Assembly (NCBI GenBank): GCA_905214625.1
Contig: CAJMMQ010000002.1
Coordinates: 62,001 to 126,000 of the forward strand
Length of the DNA: 64,000 nt
Source: an uncultured bacterium
GTDB lineage: Bacteria > Bacteroidota > Bacteroidia > Bacteroidales > Bacteroidaceae
Direction: 5' to 3'
Shown here one piece after another: positions 34,811 through 43,674 of this stretch. Within the stretch, counting starts at the first letter, position 1. Every line of letters starts with the position of its first letter. The position numbers were made by a program, and so were the translations under genes. A model generated the notes under the pieces. That model saw nothing but the letters and a program-made list of their open reading frames with translations. It did no database searches and was not told the origin of the DNA.

Positions 34811-36073
34811 ATGGAATTAAAAAGAGTAGTAGTAACAGGACTGGGCGCTGTAACCCCGGTAGGTCTTTCAGCCGAGGAAACTTGGAATAACCTGCTGGCC
34901 GGTGTCAGTGGCGCAGCCCCTATTACACTGTTTGACAGCTCCATGTACAAGACACAGTTTGCGTGCGAGGTAAAAGGCCTCAACGTGAACGACTGGATTG
35001 ACCGCAAGGAAGCGCGCAAGCTCGACCGCTACACACAGCTGGCCATGATAAGCGCCATGCAGGCAGTCAAGGACAGCGCCATGGACCTGGAAACAGCAAA
35101 CAAAAACCGCATCGGAGTTATCTTCGGCGTAGGCATCGGCGGTATAAAGACCTTCGAGGACGAAGTGTCTTACAACGCCCTGCACAAGGAGAACGGACCT
35201 AAGTTCAACCCGTTCTTCATCCCCAAGATGATCAGCGACATCGCTGCCGGCCAGATATCAATCCACTACGGATTCCACGGCCCCAACTATGCCACTACAT
35301 CTGCCTGCGCATCTTCAACCAACGCCATCGCCGACGCCTTCAATCTTATCCGCCTGGGTAAGGCCGACGTCATCGTTAGCGGAGGTGCCGAAGCAGCTAT
35401 CTGCGGATGCGGTGTTGGCGGTTTCAACGCCATGCACGCCCTTTCTACACGCAACGACGAGCCCGCAAAGGCATCACGCCCGTTCAGCGCAAGCCGCGAC
35501 GGATTCGTAATGGCCGAAGGCGCAGGATGCCTCATACTTGAGGAGCTTGAGCACGCAAAGGCACGCGGAGCCAAAATTTATGCAGAAATGGTGGGCGAAG
35601 GCGAAAGCGCAGACGCATACCACATAACAGCATCTCACCCCGAAGGACTCGGAGCAAAGCTCGTTATGCAGGCAGCGCTCGACGACGCCGGCATGAAACC
35701 CGAGGACATAGACTATATCAACGTTCACGGAACATCTACACACGTGGGTGACATCTCAGAGGCCAAGGCCATAAAGGAGGTATTCGGCGACGCGGCTTAC
35801 AAGCTGAACATCAGCTCTACCAAGTCAATGACCGGACACCTGCTCGGAGCTGCCGGAGCCGTTGAGGCAATGGTAAGCGTTCTGTCTGTTCAGAACGACA
35901 TCGTTCCGCCTACAATCAACCACGAAGAAGACGACAAGGACGAGGAAATAGACTATAATCTCAATTTCACATTCAACAAGGCACAGAAGCGCACCGTGCG
36001 CGCCGCCATGAGCAACACATTCGGCTTCGGCGGACACAATGCCTGTGTTATCTTCAAGAAATATGATGATTAA
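34811..36073 (+). CDS. fabF: Beta-ketoacyl-ACP synthase II
   Basis: 420 residues. Condenses acyl-ACP with malonyl-ACP during chain elongation. TTSACASSTNAIADAF carries the nucleophile Cys (about residue 165), NVHGTSTHVGD the first catalytic His, and SMTGHLLGAAGAVEA the second His and Lys region. FGFGGHNA closes the thiolase fold. The last 11 bases overlap the start of rnc. It is the second gene of acpP-fabF-rnc, conserved in many Bacteroidota. Confidence 0.98.
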   Translation: MELKRVVVTGLGAVTPVGLSAEETWNNLLAGVSGAAPITLFDSSMYKTQFACEVKGLNVNDWIDRKEARKLDRYTQLAMISAMQAVKDSAMDLETANKNRIGVIFGVGIGGIKTFEDEVSYNALHKENGPKFNPFFIPKMISDIAAGQISIHYGFHGPNYATTSACASSTNAIADAFNLIRLGKADVIVSGGAEAAICGCGVGGFNAMHALSTRNDEPAKASRPFSASRDGFVMAEGAGCLILEELEHAKARGAKIYAEMVGEGESADAYHITASHPEGLGAKLVMQAALDDAGMKPEDIDYINVHGTSTHVGDISEAKAIKEVFGDAAYKLNISSTKSMTGHLLGAAGAVEAMVSVLSVQNDIVPPTINHEEDDKDEEIDYNLNFTFNKAQKRTVRAAMSNTFGFGGHNACVIFKKYDD

Positions 36074-37109
36074 CAACTTTTTTGATAAAATGAAGCTCCC
36101 TTTCCGCAAGGAAAAGGAGCTTTATTCTTCTTTATTCAACGTCATCGGTTTTTATCCTCACAACATCAGCCTATACAAACAGGCACTGTTGCACAAAAGC
36201 ATAGCCAAGCGCAACGAAAAGGGACGGCCCGTAAACAACGAGCGGCTTGAATTTCTGGGCGACGCCATTCTCGATGCCATTGTGGGCGACATAGTGTTCA
36301 GGCATTTTGAAGGCAAGCGCGAAGGATTTCTTACCAACACCAGAAGCAAGATTGTGCAGCGAGAAACTCTCAACAAACTGGCGCAGGAGATTGGCATCAG
36401 CCAGCTCATAAAGTCAAACGGACATTCCTCGTCACACAACAGCTACATGGACGGAAACGCGTTCGAGGCACTCGTGGGAGCCATCTATCTCGACCGCGGA
36501 TACGAAGCCTGCATGCGCTTTATGCAGAAACGCATACTGTCACAGCTCATCAATCTCGACAAGGTGGCCTACAAGGAGGTTAACTTCAAGAGCAAGCTGA
36601 TTGAGTGGTGCCAGAAGAACAAAGTGAAGCTCGAGTTCAAGATGATTGAGCAGAAACGCGACGACAACAACAATCCGGTGTTCATCTACAAGGCAATTGT
36701 TGAAGGAATTGAGAGCGGCAGCGGACAGGGCTACTCAAAGAAGGAGAGCCAGCAGCTGGCGTCAAAGCTCACACTGCAGAGCCTCAGACGCAAACCGCAG
36801 TTTATCGATGCCGTGTTTGCTGCCAAGGCCAACCGCACAAAGATGGAAGAAATGCCGGTGGAGACCGTGCCGGACATCGAGCAGAAAAACGACTTCATCA
36901 TAACAAACAACGCCGAAAAGAATGACAATAAGGCAAAAAATGATGAATATGAAAGCACCGCAGGACGTGAATATGAAGAAAATAAACAAGAAGAGAGCAG
37001 TATGAACAGCGAGTTCGACCTCTCGGACATAACGGCCCTGCCGCGCCAGATGTCTAAAGAAGATATTATAGCAGCTGCCGAAGCAGCCGCATTTTCAGAG
37101 CAAAAATAA
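36063..37109 (+). CDS. rnc: Ribonuclease III with long C-terminal tail
   Basis: 349 residues from ATG 36063 (or 36066). Catalyses cleavage of double-stranded RNA. NERLEFLGDAILDAIVGD (about residues 57-75) is the signature helix with the catalytic Glu and Asp, and AFEALVGAIYLDRGYE the second pair. The double-stranded RNA binding domain runs from about 175 to 245 (FKSKLIEWCQKNKVKLEFK to KESQQLASKLTLQSL). The final 100 residues are an acidic, low-complexity tail rich in Glu, Asn and Lys, which is longer than in most homologues. The start overlaps fabF by 11 bases; the frame open to 36039 is not supported by homology. Confidence 0.95.
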   Translation: MMINNFFDKMKLPFRKEKELYSSLFNVIGFYPHNISLYKQALLHKSIAKRNEKGRPVNNERLEFLGDAILDAIVGDIVFRHFEGKREGFLTNTRSKIVQRETLNKLAQEIGISQLIKSNGHSSSHNSYMDGNAFEALVGAIYLDRGYEACMRFMQKRILSQLINLDKVAYKEVNFKSKLIEWCQKNKVKLEFKMIEQKRDDNNNPVFIYKAIVEGIESGSGQGYSKKESQQLASKLTLQSLRRKPQFIDAVFAAKANRTKMEEMPVETVPDIEQKNDFIITNNAEKNDNKAKNDEYESTAGREYEENKQEESSMNSEFDLSDITALPRQMSKEDIIAAAEAAAFSEQK

Positions 37110-37160
37110 AAGCACCGGCATACACCCGCCACAGGGACACATGCCGATGCTTTTATCTTT
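37107..37160 (+). terminator. Terminator of the acpP-fabF-rnc operon
   Basis: The stem TAAAAGCACCGGCAT / ATGCCGATGCTTTTA (37107-37121 and 37141-37155, one mismatch), beginning at the stop codon, is followed by TCTTTTTT. It may also work for the minus-strand phosphatase gene. Confidence 0.85.
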
Positions 37161-37199
37161 TTTATCGCCTATCACACCACATGCAGCCTCAACAAGGCA

Positions 37200-37880
37200 T
37201 CATCCGTTGATTTTAAGGATGCCGCAAAGCTGCGAAAAATCGTCAATCACAAACTCGGCGCCACATGCCTCAAGCTCTTCTGGGCTGCCGTTGCCGTAAG
37301 TAACGCCCACACCGCATACCCCTGCGCCATGTGCCATCTCTATGTCGAAGGCCGTGTCGCCAACCACCACACACTCGTCGGGCCGCAGGCCGTGGTCTTC
37401 CATCGTGCGCACCACCATGTCGGGGGCCGGCTTTGCGTTGGGCACATCGCCCGCACCGAGCACATAAGGAATATATCCGCCAAGCTCCATGTCGGCCACA
37501 AAGCCCAGCAGCGACGCCCTCGAGCGGCTGCTCGCCAGCGTTATCAGCCTGCCGCTGCGGTGTATTGCGTCGAGCGTCCGGCGCACATTAGGAAACATAC
37601 TGACCACTCCCGGACGGTTGTTCTCCTTGAATATCTCTCTGTACACCTCGGCACAGCGGTCGCCCATGGCGTCGTCCATGTCGATAAGCCTGGTGAACGT
37701 CTCCTTCAGCGGCAGCCCAATCATCGACGCACACTCTTCTTCACTTCTCTCCGGCAGCCCCAGCCGCCTTATAGTCTGCTGCATTGTGCGCACTATAAGA
37801 CCGCGCGAATTGCCCACGGTGCCGTCAAAATCAAGTATCACTGCCTTAATGTTATCACTCAAAAACTTTCTGTCGTTCAT
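37200..37880 (-). CDS. HAD-family phosphatase, phosphoglycolate-phosphatase-like
   Basis: 227 residues with the HAD fold. AVILDFDGTVGNSRG (about residues 12-26) holds the nucleophile Asp and the acid Asp two residues on. The helical cap follows (PLKETFTRLIDMDD). LASSRSRASLLGFV contains the conserved Ser/Thr of motif two, KPAPDMVVRT the Lys, and VVGDTAFDIEMAHGAG the two metal Asp. Gph-type or beta-phosphoglucomutase-type substrates are possible. A longer frame extends to 37955, but the segment is AT-rich and unlike the family, so I use ATG 37880. Confidence 0.9.
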   Translation of the reverse strand: MNDRKFLSDNIKAVILDFDGTVGNSRGLIVRTMQQTIRRLGLPERSEEECASMIGLPLKETFTRLIDMDDAMGDRCAEVYREIFKENNRPGVVSMFPNVRRTLDAIHRSGRLITLASSRSRASLLGFVADMELGGYIPYVLGAGDVPNAKPAPDMVVRTMEDHGLRPDECVVVGDTAFDIEMAHGAGVCGVGVTYGNGSPEELEACGAEFVIDDFSQLCGILKING

Positions 37881-37967
37881 AAAAAACAAAATAAATATAT
37901 CGTTATAAACATACTGATCTACATTCTCACACGTCCCGACGGCTCTTTGCCCCATGTCTAGCCCACT

Positions 37968-38165
37968 GCAAAAGGCCGTCTTTTACACCGCAAAAGGGCA
38001 CATATCGCAGCATGAAAGCATAGTTTTTACAATGCAAAAGCATACATATTGCAACGCAAAAGCATACATATTGCAACGCAAAAGCATACATATTGCAACG
38101 CAAAAGCATACCTTTTACAACGTGAAAGCATACATACCGCTATGCGGAAGGATGCTTACAGGACT
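37968..38165. repeat. 22-bp repeat array 6 (about nine units), expanded
   Basis: Units start at 37968 and then every 22 bases to 38144. Units 4, 5 and 6 (38034, 38056 and 38078) are identical copies (GCAAAAGCATACATATTGC plus three bases), and unit 7 differs only in the right half. A tenth, degenerate unit may begin at 38166. This is the longest array in the window, and the identical units suggest recent expansion. Confidence 0.92.
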
Positions 38166-38210
38166 GTAAAACGGCTGACTCTGCCGTCCGGCAGGATACA
38201 TGCCACAGGT

Positions 38211-39248
38211 CTAACGGATGCAGCGCAGGTCGGCAGTGTCCACCGGTACAACCGCGGCAACAGTCTTAAGCCTTGCGTATGCCACTGACATGAACATCAG
38301 TCCGCCATAAGGATTGCCTGTGCCCCACGAGTTTTTGCATATAAAATAGCGGTCTCCCTTCCTGTCGCGGGCTATCCCTATCAGCTCCATGCAGTGGTCG
38401 TCGGTGGTGCGGAAGGTCTCGAACGACCGCTGACGCTCATCCTGCGACGCCATGCGACGGTTGTCACGGAGACGTGCCACGCCACGTTCAAACGAGAATC
38501 CCGGTTCAGTTATGTCGCCCTCCCAGCACACGCTGTGGCCGCGGCGCAGCGCACTCTCAATGCGGCTCATCATCGTGTCTATGGGCACATTGTAGAATTT
38601 GTCGCCGTAACGGTTGTCGGGCACGTCGAGCACCACGTCCTCATAAAACGGCATATGCGTAAAGCTGGTCAGCGCCTGATACTCATCGTCACGGCACACG
38701 CTGCGCGCAAACTGCTGCGGAGTATACTCAGCCCCGAGCATCCACACGTGCAGCGGCACGGGATTAATCACATCATCGAGCATGCTGTCGGTGCTCCTCA
38801 TCAGCGCGTCGAGCCCCGTGCGCCTCCCTACGGCGTTGCGGCAGAGCGAGTCGAGCTTGCGGCAGAGCACGTTGAAGTTGCATTCAGAGCGGTAAGAGTC
38901 GTATGGCATCAGGCCCGAGTCAAGTATCATGTGTATCAGCCTGGGCGACACGCCTCGCGTGGTGAAGCCCGACCGGCCTTGCGTAAGATAGCATCTCTCA
39001 GCCTGCCGGCGCATAAGGTTGCGCGCAACATAAGCAGCCGACAGATTGACCGAGTCGCCCTTCATCAGGCACTCGCTCTCTATGGTGGCCAGCATGGCAT
39101 ATACCCAGCAGAGCGAACTGTTCCCCTGGTCTTTCACGGGCGTGATCTTGTTCATCACCTCCACCCTGAACGCCTCCTTGTCCTCACTCTTCCTGCCGCA
39201 CGAAAGCAGCATGAACAGTACTGCCGACAGCAATATAATCTTGTTCAT
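38211..39248 (-). CDS. Secreted papain-like (C1-type) cysteine peptidase lipoprotein
   Basis: About 345 residues. A lipobox (MLLSC) follows MNKIILLSAVLFML, so it is predicted to be an envelope lipoprotein. The papain fold is shown by ITPVKDQGNSSLCWVYAMLATIES (oxyanion Gln, catalytic Cys about residue 48), DDHCMELIGIARD (catalytic His) and FICKNSWGTGNPYGG (catalytic Asn). A long insertion sits between these blocks, as in bleomycin-hydrolase relatives. A frame eight residues longer starts at 39272; ATG 39248 gives a better signal peptide. The substrate is unknown. Confidence 0.88.
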   Translation of the reverse strand: MNKIILLSAVLFMLLSCGRKSEDKEAFRVEVMNKITPVKDQGNSSLCWVYAMLATIESECLMKGDSVNLSAAYVARNLMRRQAERCYLTQGRSGFTTRGVSPRLIHMILDSGLMPYDSYRSECNFNVLCRKLDSLCRNAVGRRTGLDALMRSTDSMLDDVINPVPLHVWMLGAEYTPQQFARSVCRDDEYQALTSFTHMPFYEDVVLDVPDNRYGDKFYNVPIDTMMSRIESALRRGHSVCWEGDITEPGFSFERGVARLRDNRRMASQDERQRSFETFRTTDDHCMELIGIARDRKGDRYFICKNSWGTGNPYGGLMFMSVAYARLKTVAAVVPVDTADLRCIR

Positions 39249-39473
39249 AAGCGCAAAGTTACTTAAAAACAACTATGCACGCAACCCTGCAACCATATTT
39301 TTTAACCTGCATCAGCCACGACAATCCTATATCATCTACAGCCGCAAGCCATAAGACAGGCAACGGCATGCACATGATGACAACAGCAAAAACAGCGGAA
39401 AACAATCCCAAACAGCCATAATATCGGACCAAACAAGGCTACAATATACGATTATCCACCCTTTCAGTATTAT

Positions 39474-39509
39474 TTTGAACCACCATGAAGGGCATTATAT
39501 CTACCTTTG
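39474..39509 (+). promoter_or_regulatory. Probable promoter of the pectinesterase gene
   Basis: TTTG (39474-39477) and TACCTTTG (39502-39509) with 24 bases between, and a 36-base leader to the ATG. The longer spacing may mean that an activator is needed. The sequence TATTTTGAAC, at its start, also occurs upstream of the GH95 gene. Confidence 0.55.
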
Positions 39510-39545
39510 AGCACTAAAAAAATATAATCAAATCAAAAATCTATC

Positions 39546-42500
39546 ATGAAGCTAAAAGCATTATTATTATTTCTGTTTGTGCCGCTGATATGCAGCGCCA
39601 CAGACATCAATGTAGACCCTTCTACGTTCAAGGCAACGTATGAAGGAGCAAAAGACGGTGACGTTCTGCTCATGGAAGAGGGAACATACACCGGAGACAT
39701 CAATCTTCCAGACGGCAAGACTGTCACCCTGAAGGCTGCAGAAGGAGCCGAAGTGGTGTTCGGAGTAAAGTTCCGCGGAAGCGATGCGTCTGTAACCGGA
39801 GGAGGAATTATTATGGAGGGGCTCGTTATCAAACCCAACGACAGCTACTTCATGGACCTCACCTATGGTGACATAAAGACCATCACACTGCGCAACTGCG
39901 ACCTGTCGGCCATCAACAGATGCTTCCTGCGCACCAACAACGAGGGGCATGTGATAGACAAGATTGAGATGGACAGATGTATAATACACGACTGCGGCGA
40001 CGGAGGATACAACTTTATCTACCCGAAACACGGCGTAAGAGAGGTGAGCGTAACCAACTCAACACTATATAACTATAAAGGCGGAGAGAGTTTCTTCTCG
40101 CCCAACTCAATGAATGTAGACATCGACATGCTGTTCACATTCAGCAACAACACAGTCTACAAATGGTCGAAAGCATCAAAATATGCCATCTGCAACACTG
40201 GAAACAAAGTGGGACTGTTCTCTGAATACACATTCAGAAACAACATTATATACAAAGCCGGCGTTGACGGACAGACGCCAAACATACTAAACACCACGGG
40301 CGGATATCTGCTGGCAGAGAAAAACCTGATAGCCGACTACGGAACATACAACCAGGCAAGCGCGGCCGACACAGAGATTTCGGACTATACGCTGTCCGAC
40401 TTCGGACTGACGAACATACCTTTCCCTGACCCTGAAAACGGCGATTTCAGCATAACCTCAGAGTCGCCCATGGCTACGGCAGCTACAGACGGAGGCCCGA
40501 TAGGCGACCCGAGATGGCTGAAGAACCTCACAAATGCCGTACACATGAACGTTACCAACAGCCCGGAAAACGCCGGAACGGTAACTCCGGCAAAGGCTGA
40601 CTATGAGGCCGGAAGCGAAGTTACGATAACAGCAACGCCCAACTACGGATTCAGATTCAAGCAGTGGCAGGACAAAGACGGACAGATACTGTCGACAGAG
40701 AACCCATACACGTTCAACATTGAGAAGGACATGGACATCACAGCCGTGTATTCTTCGGTTGAGACATACACCCTCAACATAAACAAAAGCGGCGACGGAG
40801 CCAAATGGGGCAACGTGTCGCTCACGCCGGAACCCGTTGACGGTAAGTATGAAAGCGGAACAAGCGTTACGATGAAGGTGGTGCCAAACTCTGTAACGTC
40901 TTTCCTCTACTGGAACGACGGCAGCAGCGACGCGCAGAAGACTGTGGTGATGAACGGCGACAAGACGTTTACGGCTACGTTCGACGTGGTTCCGTTCATC
41001 GTAGGATGGGACTTCAGCGTAAGCGAGCCGCGCGGAAACCGCCCCGGCGACTACAGCTTCACGACAGACAACACAGGCAACCTTCAGCTGTATGAAGGCG
41101 ACGGAAAGACAACCAACTGGGGCGCAAGCACACGCACCTTCGGCGGCATTGAGCGCAACTGCATACGCCGCTACACCGAAAGGGCCGACATGGACAACCC
41201 ACGCTACCTTGTGGCTAAGTTTGTAGTGGACGGATATAAGAACATCAAGGTGCACTCACTGGCGGCTCTCGACAACGCCTGCGTGCACAAGATACAGAAG
41301 ATGCAATACTCTACCGACGGCGTAAACTACACCGACCTCAGCTCTATCGACATGGGAAGCGGCACCGAGAGCAGCCAGTGGATGGTGCTTGAGGGCACAC
41401 TGCCCGAAGGTCTCAGCGGACAGGTGTATGTGCGCTGGATAGGCGACACCGAAAGCGGACTGGCCGGCGAGCCGTCGGACAGCGACACAGAGGGATTCTA
41501 TCTTGCCGACATAGTTGTATATGCCGACAACGAACAGAAGGACGACCATGAGGCGCCGAAGCTTGTTGCCACATCGCCCGAGGCCGGCTCTGACGTTGCC
41601 TCAGCATCAGGCAACGTGGTGCTCCACTTCAACGAGAAGGTGAAAGCAGGCTCAGGCGACGTAACGATAAACGGAAAGGCCATGACACCTGTATTCGGAA
41701 GCAAGACAGCCACTTATGCCTATGCCGACATGGGATACGGCACCGAGTGTGAGGTGGTTGTACCCAAGGGCGCACTGACCGACCTCAACGGCAACGCCTT
41801 TGAAGGCACGACATTCAAGTTTACCACAATGCAGCGCCCGCAACCCGAGAAGAAAGTGTTCGACGCCGTGGTGGCTGCCGACGGCTCGGGCGACTTCACT
41901 TCAGTTCAGGAGGCCATCGACGCCGCTCCTGACAACAGCAGCGTGCCTTACCTCATATTTGTTGAGAACGGAGAGTATGACGAACTCGTGCTGATACCTG
42001 AGAGCAAGCCTTTCATACACCTTATAGGACAGGACAAGGAGAAGACCGTGATAAAGCATACCATCAACAACGGAGGAAGCTCTGACGTAGGATACGAATG
42101 GTCTACGAACAATCCGCAGTCAGACAACTACGGCTACAGCAGCGTGGTTGAGGTGAATGCAAGCGACTTCTACACTGAGAACATAACCTTCTATAACAGC
42201 TGGGGCGTTGACAACCAGTCGGGACCGATGGGTCTGGCCATGTATTCGCGCAACGACCGCATGACGTTCTACAACTGCAAGTTCCGCTCTTATCAGGACA
42301 CATGGCAGACTTCTTCAAGAAACATGGCCGACCGCCACTACGTGAAAGACTGCTGGATTGAGGGTGCGGTAGACTACTTCTACGGCGGAGGCGACGTCCT
42401 GCTCGAAGGCTGCACGCTATACAACGTCAGAAGCGGATCAGTAATCGTGGCGCCATGCCATAAGGAAGGAACAAAGTTCGGATACGTGTTCAGCAACTGC

Positions 42501-43238
42501 ACCATAGACGGCAACGAGCTTGCCAACGACAACAAGACGGCGCTGGGACGCCCGTGGCACAACGCTCCAAAGACCGTATGGCTCAACACTACGATGAAGA
42601 TAGGCATAAAGCCTGAGGGCTGGAACAACATGGGAGCCATTCCGGCTCTGTTTGCCGAATACAACAGCATGGATGCCGACGGCAATCCTGTTGACCTGAG
42701 CAACAGACGCACCGAATATGAATATACTGACGGCGACACCGGACAGAAGGTTACGGGCACATGCAAGGCTACACTTACCGACGAGGAGGCTGCCGCATAC
42801 ACATACGAGGCCATAACAAGAGGCACTGACGGATGGAACCCGCGCAAGCTGATGGAGGCCGTGAGCGCTCCTGCCAACATGAGATACGACGCGGCAAGCA
42901 GCACGCTGAGCTGGGACGAGTCGGCATATGCTATATGCTACGTGGTAACTGACGCCGACGACAAGGTGGTAAGCATATCTACAGACACAAGCTTCAAGCC
43001 TGTCGAAGGCACCTGCGGCAAATTCACCGTAAAGGCTGTCAACGAATACGGAAGCCTGAGCGAAGGCACTACATACGAGACCACTACAGGCATCAACGGA
43101 GCCGGAAGCGAGACAACCGTTAAGGAAGACATATACAACACATCGGGAATGAAGCTCGGATCGGCCGTAAAGGGCATCAACATCATACGCCGACAAATGG
43201 GCAACGGCACCGTGAAGGTGATAAAGATAATGAAATAA
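39546..43238 (+). CDS. Multidomain secreted pectinesterase (CE8) with beta-helix domain
   Basis: A 1230-residue protein with signal peptide (LLLFLFVPLICSATDI). Domains in order: residues about 20-310 a pectate-lyase-like right-handed beta helix of the DUF4957 type; about 325-480 two InlB-like or Big repeats (EAGSEVTITATPNYGFRFKQW); about 480-665 a carbohydrate-binding-like jelly roll; about 670-765 a Big_5 Ig-like domain; about 775-1110 a CE8 pectin methylesterase with AVVAADGSGDFTSVQEAID, GPMGLAMYS, the catalytic Asp region YQDTWQTSSRNMADRHY and EGAVDYFYGGG; about 1125-1200 an FN3-like part; then the C-terminal sorting signal YNTSGMKLGSAVKGINI. It should remove methyl esters from pectin outside the cell. 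Confidence 0.9.
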   Translation: MKLKALLLFLFVPLICSATDINVDPSTFKATYEGAKDGDVLLMEEGTYTGDINLPDGKTVTLKAAEGAEVVFGVKFRGSDASVTGGGIIMEGLVIKPNDSYFMDLTYGDIKTITLRNCDLSAINRCFLRTNNEGHVIDKIEMDRCIIHDCGDGGYNFIYPKHGVREVSVTNSTLYNYKGGESFFSPNSMNVDIDMLFTFSNNTVYKWSKASKYAICNTGNKVGLFSEYTFRNNIIYKAGVDGQTPNILNTTGGYLLAEKNLIADYGTYNQASAADTEISDYTLSDFGLTNIPFPDPENGDFSITSESPMATAATDGGPIGDPRWLKNLTNAVHMNVTNSPENAGTVTPAKADYEAGSEVTITATPNYGFRFKQWQDKDGQILSTENPYTFNIEKDMDITAVYSSVETYTLNINKSGDGAKWGNVSLTPEPVDGKYESGTSVTMKVVPNSVTSFLYWNDGSSDAQKTVVMNGDKTFTATFDVVPFIVGWDFSVSEPRGNRPGDYSFTTDNTGNLQLYEGDGKTTNWGASTRTFGGIERNCIRRYTERADMDNPRYLVAKFVVDGYKNIKVHSLAALDNACVHKIQKMQYSTDGVNYTDLSSIDMGSGTESSQWMVLEGTLPEGLSGQVYVRWIGDTESGLAGEPSDSDTEGFYLADIVVYADNEQKDDHEAPKLVATSPEAGSDVASASGNVVLHFNEKVKAGSGDVTINGKAMTPVFGSKTATYAYADMGYGTECEVVVPKGALTDLNGNAFEGTTFKFTTMQRPQPEKKVFDAVVAADGSGDFTSVQEAIDAAPDNSSVPYLIFVENGEYDELVLIPESKPFIHLIGQDKEKTVIKHTINNGGSSDVGYEWSTNNPQSDNYGYSSVVEVNASDFYTENITFYNSWGVDNQSGPMGLAMYSRNDRMTFYNCKFRSYQDTWQTSSRNMADRHYVKDCWIEGAVDYFYGGGDVLLEGCTLYNVRSGSVIVAPCHKEGTKFGYVFSNCTIDGNELANDNKTALGRPWHNAPKTVWLNTTMKIGIKPEGWNNMGAIPALFAEYNSMDADGNPVDLSNRRTEYEYTDGDTGQKVTGTCKATLTDEEAAAYTYEAITRGTDGWNPRKLMEAVSAPANMRYDAASSTLSWDESAYAICYVVTDADDKVVSISTDTSFKPVEGTCGKFTVKAVNEYGSLSEGTTYETTTGINGAGSETTVKEDIYNTSGMKLGSAVKGINIIRRQMGNGTVKVIKIMK

Positions 43239-43273
43239 CACACTGAGCGCTGTAATAAAGCTGCGCCTATACT

Positions 43274-43322
43274 AAAACGGCCGGAGCATATCATCAATGA
43301 GATATGCTCCGGCCGTTTTTAT
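43274..43322 (+). terminator. Terminator of the pectinesterase gene
   Basis: A perfect 19-bp stem (43274-43292 with 43301-43319), 8-base loop, ending in five T. It lies 35 bases past the stop codon and may also stop the convergent regulator. Confidence 0.93.
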
Positions 43323-43464
43323 TATCTTGGCTTATATATAACAAGGCTCTGACGTATCATAGCCTGATATTCCGGCAGAATGGCACGCCTGCACGACGCA
43401 TGATGCAGGGCCGTTCGGATGCAGCAGCTAACCAGCTGATTATCAACATAATAAGAACGGTTTT

Positions 43465-43552
43465 ACAAAAGGTGGTCTTTTAGCCGCCAAAAGGATACCT
43501 TTTACGATGCAAAAGGGCACATATTGCACGCTGAAAGGCCACCTTTTATCTC
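43465..43552. repeat. 22-bp repeat array 7 (four units)
   Basis: Units start at 43465, 43487, 43509 and 43531. Units 1 and 4 are complementary over 19 bases with three G-T type changes. It lies between the convergent pectinesterase and regulator genes. No trailer is clear. Confidence 0.9.
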
Positions 43553-43674
43553 ATCGGGAGAATTATGCTTTCAGCCGCAAGCATCAATCTGCCTGTAAGC
43601 TTAAGACAGATGCGGCACTATGCCCTATCGGATTTTATAATACCGGGGCACGCAACACGCCTTTCAGCCAGACG

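Noticed and set aside
37968..38165. CRISPR array
   Set aside because: The repeats are 22 bp with no spacers between them, and no cas genes are near.
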